This document shows positions 27,098 through 31,516 of a stretch of 31,516 nt of DNA, piece after piece. Every line of letters starts with the position of its first letter. Position 1 is the first letter of the stretch. Both the position numbers and the translations under genes were made by a program. Under the pieces are notes generated by a model. That model saw nothing but the letters and a program-made list of their open reading frames with translations, was not told where the DNA came from and ran no database searches. This DNA comes from a virus: positions 1 through 31,516 of IMG/VR virus record IMGVR_UViG_3300031576_001302; one strand, written 5' to 3'.

Positions 27098-27570
27098 ATA
27101 AAGATTATTCGGACATGAAGCCCTACGTTAAACAGATGTATCTGAATAACATGACTGCTGCAAAGCTTTGTGAGCTGTTCGCAATTCCGTCCTCGACAAT
27201 TTATTCATGGATTACACGTGACAAATGGGACGACGAAAAAAATGCTTTGCAATCGAAATCAGCACGCTCTCCGGAAATTCTGAGAGGAATGCTCGATGAT
27301 ATTCTTGTGAGTTTTCACGAAAGAAGAAATGAAATATCTGTAAAAGAAATCGTTGCAGGAGCTGATGCAATTGCTAAAATAACAAAATCATTGAAGTCGC
27401 TTTATAAAGACCAGGACTATCTGGAAATGTTTTTGAAATTGTTTTCTGAGTTTCTTGCCTACCTGAATCAGCAAAATTTGTCCGAAGATTTCAGGAATAA
27501 ATTATCGGAGCTTTCAAAAGGATTCAGCTCGCATTTAGTTACAAAATATTCAGCTAAGAATTTTAAATGA
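27094..27570 (+). CDS. Terminase small subunit (DUF1804-like)
   Basis: 158 residues. N-terminal HTH (NNMTAAKLCELFAIPSSTIYSWITRDKWDDEKNA) is typical for small terminases that bind the packaging start site. A helical middle (EIVAGADAIAKITKSLKSLY) and tail complete the size expected. Located just before the large subunit. Overlaps the next small ORF by four bases. Confidence 0.8.
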   Translation: MNKDYSDMKPYVKQMYLNNMTAAKLCELFAIPSSTIYSWITRDKWDDEKNALQSKSARSPEILRGMLDDILVSFHERRNEISVKEIVAGADAIAKITKSLKSLYKDQDYLEMFLKLFSEFLAYLNQQNLSEDFRNKLSELSKGFSSHLVTKYSAKNFK

Positions 27571-27737
27571 GATTATATATTTATTCCTGGGGCAATAACG
27601 AAAAACGCTCTACTATGAAAGGTAGATTTTGCAAAGTATTAGCAAGAGGGAAAATGAACTCTTGCCTGATTGAGTTTGTTGACAACGGACAACGAGAAAT
27701 AGTTTCAAGAAATTCACTGAGAAGATGCCTTCAATAA
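27567..27737 (+). CDS. Small conserved-looking protein between terminases (56 aa)
   Basis: Starts inside the stop of the small terminase (ATGA) and runs 13 bases into the large terminase gene. Sequence MKGRFCKVLARGKMNSCLIEFVDNGQREIVSRNSLRR: a small beta-barrel-like or KOW-like piece with basic patches. I have seen short proteins of this type between terminase genes in Mu-like phages of related hosts, but I know no function. Confidence 0.6.
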   Translation: MRLYIYSWGNNEKRSTMKGRFCKVLARGKMNSCLIEFVDNGQREIVSRNSLRRCLQ

Positions 27738-29224
27738 CAGATAAAATATTTATTGAAAAATATGTCGAGCTGTGTGAAAGGATTCGTGCAAACGTCGATG
27801 TATTTTCCGACAACTCCGATGAAGCAAAGCTCGCAAGAACGTCGAGAGCGTTAACTGATAAGCTTTATTTCTTTGAAACATATTTCCCGCATTACTGTGA
27901 AGATGCTTTCGCTGAAATTCACAGAGAGATGTCAGAGACATGCGACATCACTATGGTTCCGTCTGTATTAGCCGGATTTCGGGAATCAGGGAAATCCTCA
28001 ATCATGTCATTGATGGACCCGTGTCATAAGATTCTGTTCCGGCTCAGATGGTTTATCGAAATCATTTCTTCGAGCGAAGATAACGCAACTGAATACACGA
28101 TGAACATCATGGCAGAGCTTGAATCGAATCCGAGACTACTGAATGACTTCGGTGATGTAAGAGGTCAGCGGTGGATGCTCAATGATTTCTACACAAAACA
28201 AGGACAGCGTGTTCTTGCTCTCGGACCACGGCAAAAGGTCAAAGGCAAGCGTGTAAAACAACGCAGACCTGACCATATCATCGTTGAAGATTTGGAAGAT
28301 AGAAACTCATCCAAGAAGCCGAGAATCGTCCGCAGGATTCTCAAATGGCTTACGACCGATGTGCTTCGCTCCGTCAATTCAAAACAATGGTCGTTCGTTT
28401 TCATCGGCAATTATTTCTCAAAAAAATCAATCATCCACAAGCTGCTCACCGATGACCAGTATAAACACTGGAACCGGACTGTTATCTCGGCATTGTATAT
28501 TGATAAAGGCGGTAAGATCCGTTCATCATGGGAAGCACGTCATCCTCTTGAAAAGCTGCTGAAAGATAAAGATACCGAGCCGGCGGAGTTCCGTGTCGAG
28601 ATGGAAGAGAAGCCGGAAGATGAAGAGGGAACTTATTCGGAAACTGATTTTCATTATTATCAGGAAGAAGATATTATCGGCAGGGAATTAACGCTTGTAA
28701 CTTATCTTGACCCTTCGATAGAAAAAGGTGAAGAGCATTGCTTCAAAGCAGTGATTGCAATTGCCGTTGACAAGAAACGTTTTGAACAGGACGGAACAAT
28801 CGATGCGTATGTTCGTGAAGCGTGGATAAAAAGAACAAGTGCAAGCAAGATGATAAATGCACATTTAGATATTTCTAAACGGCACAACTCAATTATTGAC
28901 AGTTATGAATCTAATGGTGGACAAGCATTTCTGTCTCAAATTTACACTAATGTTCAAAGAGGTTTTGGAAAAATTTTTAACTTAAAACCGCTGCGAAATT
29001 TTATCAACAAAGATGACCGTATAATTAGAAGACAAACTGTAATTCAAAACAGCAGCATAAAATTTCTGCGGAATCATTCTGACCAGAACCTGCTCATTGA
29101 ACAGTTTCTCGATTTTCCCGATGGTGACAAAGACGGTCCCGATGCATTCGACGGAGCTTTACAAATCCTCGAAAAATATATTTTGAAAATAAAACGGAAG
29201 GTTAAGGCAAAAGTGTATGGGTAG
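27725..29224 (+). CDS. Terminase large subunit
   Basis: 499 residues. ATPase part: Walker A-like AGFRESGKSS (83-92) and Walker B HIIVEDLED (184-192). Nuclease part: TYLDPSIEKGEE, with the Asp of the RNase H-like fold, and GPDAFDGALQIL near the end, both usual in this family. It packages DNA into proheads. The close order with small subunit, portal and F-like protein is as in Mu-like phages. Start is at the end of the 56-residue gene. Confidence 0.92.
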   Translation: MPSITDKIFIEKYVELCERIRANVDVFSDNSDEAKLARTSRALTDKLYFFETYFPHYCEDAFAEIHREMSETCDITMVPSVLAGFRESGKSSIMSLMDPCHKILFRLRWFIEIISSSEDNATEYTMNIMAELESNPRLLNDFGDVRGQRWMLNDFYTKQGQRVLALGPRQKVKGKRVKQRRPDHIIVEDLEDRNSSKKPRIVRRILKWLTTDVLRSVNSKQWSFVFIGNYFSKKSIIHKLLTDDQYKHWNRTVISALYIDKGGKIRSSWEARHPLEKLLKDKDTEPAEFRVEMEEKPEDEEGTYSETDFHYYQEEDIIGRELTLVTYLDPSIEKGEEHCFKAVIAIAVDKKRFEQDGTIDAYVREAWIKRTSASKMINAHLDISKRHNSIIDSYESNGGQAFLSQIYTNVQRGFGKIFNLKPLRNFINKDDRIIRRQTVIQNSSIKFLRNHSDQNLLIEQFLDFPDGDKDGPDAFDGALQILEKYILKIKRKVKAKVYG

Positions 29225-30587
29225 AAATAAGCCAGTCATTTCTGTAAAGAAAACTAATAAGCTGTTCGCAAAAACTATTGCTATTGATTTTACGAAATCC
29301 GAAAAGAAGTTTACGACCACGCTGCCCGGCAACATCGTTCGTAAAGATTCGATGCAGATTCGGGATGACACTCGCGGACTGATAGTTGTCACACCGTATG
29401 TGAGCCGTGACGTTATGAGAGGATTCTATGAACAAAATCCCTATCATTTCAGGGCTGTAAAAATTCTGTCGAGATGTGTGACCGGAATCGGCTTCGATAT
29501 TCTTCCTGATGATACAGAAAATGAAAAATATCAGGATGACGCTGAATATAAATTGCTGAAAGAGTTTTGCGATAATCCCACGCAAAAGCTCGATGAGTTC
29601 GGCGAGAGACAGACGTTTGAAGAAATAATAAATTGCTGGTCTGAAGACCACTACAACTTCGGGGAAGGTTATCTCGAAATTGCCCGGACTTTGAAAGGTG
29701 TTCTCGCTGAAATTTTTCACATGCGGACTTATAATGTTTATGTCCGTAAAACAAATAACAGGATTTCATTCGTTCAAAAAAAGGGAATTAAGCTTTCTGA
29801 GTTCAGACCGTTCGGTGCAAAATATATGACGGATAGAAATGAAGTGCTACGCATCATCAATTATAATCCGTTCAATGATTATTACGGCTATCCTTCCGGC
29901 TACTCTGCAACTGGTGACATGACTCTGGACAGGTTGGCGATTGAATCTAACATCAAAAGATTCAAAAACAATCTGATGATTCAGTTTATGATTATCTGTG
30001 AAGGAGCTGAGCTTGATGACACTGCTATGAAGCAGGTACAGGATTTTCTCATATCGAATTATAAAGGAGTTGAGAACGCGGGCAAAGTAATGTATCTCAG
30101 CACTGATGACCCGAACATTAAAATCAGAATTGAGAACCTCGATACTGCTGTCCGTGACGTCAGCTTTGCTAAGCTGTTTGAAATATGCAGAGACAGAACG
30201 ATTGTCGTTCATGGACTCTTTGGAAGATTGATGAACGTTGTTGCTGCCGGCTCACTTGGTGGTGGGGGTGAAGCCGATGCACAATTCAGGATGTTGAATG
30301 AAACTATCATCATGCCGGAGAAAAAGAAGTTCCAGAATAAGCTGAACTTCCTTTTCCGCGAAGCTCTCGGAATTACAAAGTTTCATCTCGAATTCAAAGA
30401 GCTGAATCTCGAATTATTCAAATCGCTCGTCGAAGCTTTTGCGGCTGCAAAGAACGCAGACATTCTTAATCGGAATGAAGCACGAATCGGACTCGGTTAT
30501 GAAGCAGAAGAGGAAACCGATATTGTAAATGAATTGTCTATTGTAAAATCAAAGCTCCGAGAAATTAGTAAAAGAATATCAACATGA
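29217..30587 (+). CDS. Portal protein (PBSX/XkdE family style)
   Basis: 456 residues. Words typical of portal proteins: NPYHFRAVKILSRCVTGIGFDI in the N-terminal clip, INCWSEDHYNFGEGYLEIAR, EVLRIINYNPFNDYYGYPSG, and AIESNIKRFKNNLMIQFMIICEG in the wing. It forms the twelve-part ring through which DNA enters the head. Overlaps the terminase by eight bases and the next gene by four. Confidence 0.88.
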   Translation: MGRNKPVISVKKTNKLFAKTIAIDFTKSEKKFTTTLPGNIVRKDSMQIRDDTRGLIVVTPYVSRDVMRGFYEQNPYHFRAVKILSRCVTGIGFDILPDDTENEKYQDDAEYKLLKEFCDNPTQKLDEFGERQTFEEIINCWSEDHYNFGEGYLEIARTLKGVLAEIFHMRTYNVYVRKTNNRISFVQKKGIKLSEFRPFGAKYMTDRNEVLRIINYNPFNDYYGYPSGYSATGDMTLDRLAIESNIKRFKNNLMIQFMIICEGAELDDTAMKQVQDFLISNYKGVENAGKVMYLSTDDPNIKIRIENLDTAVRDVSFAKLFEICRDRTIVVHGLFGRLMNVVAAGSLGGGGEADAQFRMLNETIIMPEKKKFQNKLNFLFREALGITKFHLEFKELNLELFKSLVEAFAAAKNADILNRNEARIGLGYEAEEETDIVNELSIVKSKLREISKRIST

Positions 30588-31516
30588 GTTTAGCACATCA
30601 CTTCAATATTCCTGTCGGCAGGTATGAGTTTCACAAAGTCAAGAAGGAACTTCGTGAATGTGAATTAATTCTCGATGACATTCTGATTGAAAAAGATAAA
30701 CGTGCTTATGAGAAGCTGAGGAACCAGCTTCGGAATCTCGTTGCTTCAACCTTCAATGACAAGAGGCGTGATGCATTAAACGAAGCGATTGAATATCTTG
30801 TAAACCTCGACGCTGATACTTTCACAAAGAAACATATTGCAAAAGTTGAAAGCATAATTGAATCTCATCTCGGTGAAGATTTGGCAAAAGTAACTGAGGA
30901 AACTTCTAAAGAGCTTACCGAAAAAATCGTCAAGCTCTCCATCAAAGAAGTTGGACAGATGGTTGATTTGAAGCTTGTGTTTGACGTGAAAGATAAGGAA
31001 GCAGCGGGCATTCTTAATCAGCAGCTTATTTTTTCTGTCGGTGATTATCACACAACCACACTCCAGCCGGAAGTGAATAAAACCCTGACTGAATATTTCA
31101 CATCAAATAAAACAATTGATGAAGTTGCAAAAGATTTCGAGAAGCAATTCCAAAACATAACCGATAAAGATGAATCATACTTTGAAGGATTGGCTGAACA
31201 CCATGCGAACCGCACTCGTGAACTCGGACACGTAAACGGTTATGAACAGGCAGGGATTGAAGCTCTTGAAATTGTGGCAGTCCTCGATGACAGAACCTCT
31301 GAAATTTGTGAGTACATGAACGGTCAAATAATTCCGATTGCAAATGCAATTGAGCTTCGTGATAAGATTCTGGCTGCTGAAACTCCTGATGAAATTAAAG
31401 ATGCTGCACCCTGGCTTTCAGTCGATGATATAAAAGATTCTGACCTTCCTGTTGGAATGTCGCTTCCGCCGTATCATTTCAGATGCAGAACCACAACTAA
31501 AGCATACTTCAAATGA
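30584..31516 (+). CDS. Head morphogenesis protein, Mu F / SPP1 gp7-like
   Basis: 310 residues. Helical N-terminal two thirds, then the family signature in the C-terminus: LAEHHANRTRELGHVNGYEQAGIE, VLDDRTSEICEYMNGQII, and LPPYHFRCRTTT at the end, where the paired Cys and His-Cys residues resemble a metal or disulfide site. It is a minor head protein acting early in head assembly. In Mu-like order protease and capsid would come next, but here those lie on the left arm. Confidence 0.9.
   Translation: MSLAHHFNIPVGRYEFHKVKKELRECELILDDILIEKDKRAYEKLRNQLRNLVASTFNDKRRDALNEAIEYLVNLDADTFTKKHIAKVESIIESHLGEDLAKVTEETSKELTEKIVKLSIKEVGQMVDLKLVFDVKDKEAAGILNQQLIFSVGDYHTTTLQPEVNKTLTEYFTSNKTIDEVAKDFEKQFQNITDKDESYFEGLAEHHANRTRELGHVNGYEQAGIEALEIVAVLDDRTSEICEYMNGQIIPIANAIELRDKILAAETPDEIKDAAPWLSVDDIKDSDLPVGMSLPPYHFRCRTTTKAYFK

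Overview
This window is most of the genome of a Mu-like (transposable) temperate phage or prophage with a probably siphovirus-type tail. The host is most likely from the Bacteroidota/Chlorobiota/Ignavibacteriota group. That host call is an inference. It rests on moderately AT-rich DNA, signal peptides whose predicted cleavage leaves an N-terminal Gln, TAnnTTTG-like words before some starts, and several families of short intergenic stem-loop repeats of a kind I associate with such genomes. No search could be run, so family assignments rest on recognisable motifs and gene order.

Layout. Bases 1-12854 (minus strand) form a late operon read right to left: XkdF-like prohead protease with C-terminal scaffold, major capsid protein, an initiator-like tRNA, head-tail connector, HK97-gp10-like protein, tail terminator candidate, an exported protein, tail tube, an exported fibre-like protein, a lysis block (coiled-coil/TM protein, exported protein, holin, endolysin-like protein, two tiny membrane ORFs), a frameshifted tail-assembly chaperone pair, tape measure, an exported fibre-like protein and a small membrane protein. 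Bases 13021-13763 hold a terminator and two prophage accessory genes (a LITAF-like zinc ribbon and a lipoprotein). Bases 13814-14722 are the genetic switch: an S24-type repressor facing left, an early promoter facing right, and three TTGCATATATGCAA-like operators.

Bases 14722-22693 (plus strand) are the early region: a Ner-position regulator, a lipoprotein, small HTH and Zn proteins, the DDE transposase, the MuB-like ATPase, small unknowns and Gam. Bases 22744-26373 are an accessory block unlike its surroundings. Single small genes (ASCH protein, cytosine methyltransferase, unknowns) are separated by structured spacers, and several are bracketed by their own inverted repeats, resembling gene cassettes. 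Bases 26394-31516 return to phage core: GemA, a Mor-like activator, both terminase subunits, portal, and a Mu F-like head protein.

The genes together describe a complete lysogeny, transposition and head-assembly programme. The head module is split: terminase, portal and F-like genes are on the right arm reading right, while protease, capsid and tail genes are on the left arm reading left. In the usual Mu-like order protease and capsid follow F directly. Tail-tip genes and the transposon ends were not found here and may lie outside the window. The most unusual points are the cassette-like block, the exported fibre-like proteins, the initiator-like tRNA inside the capsid operon, and the divergent arms.
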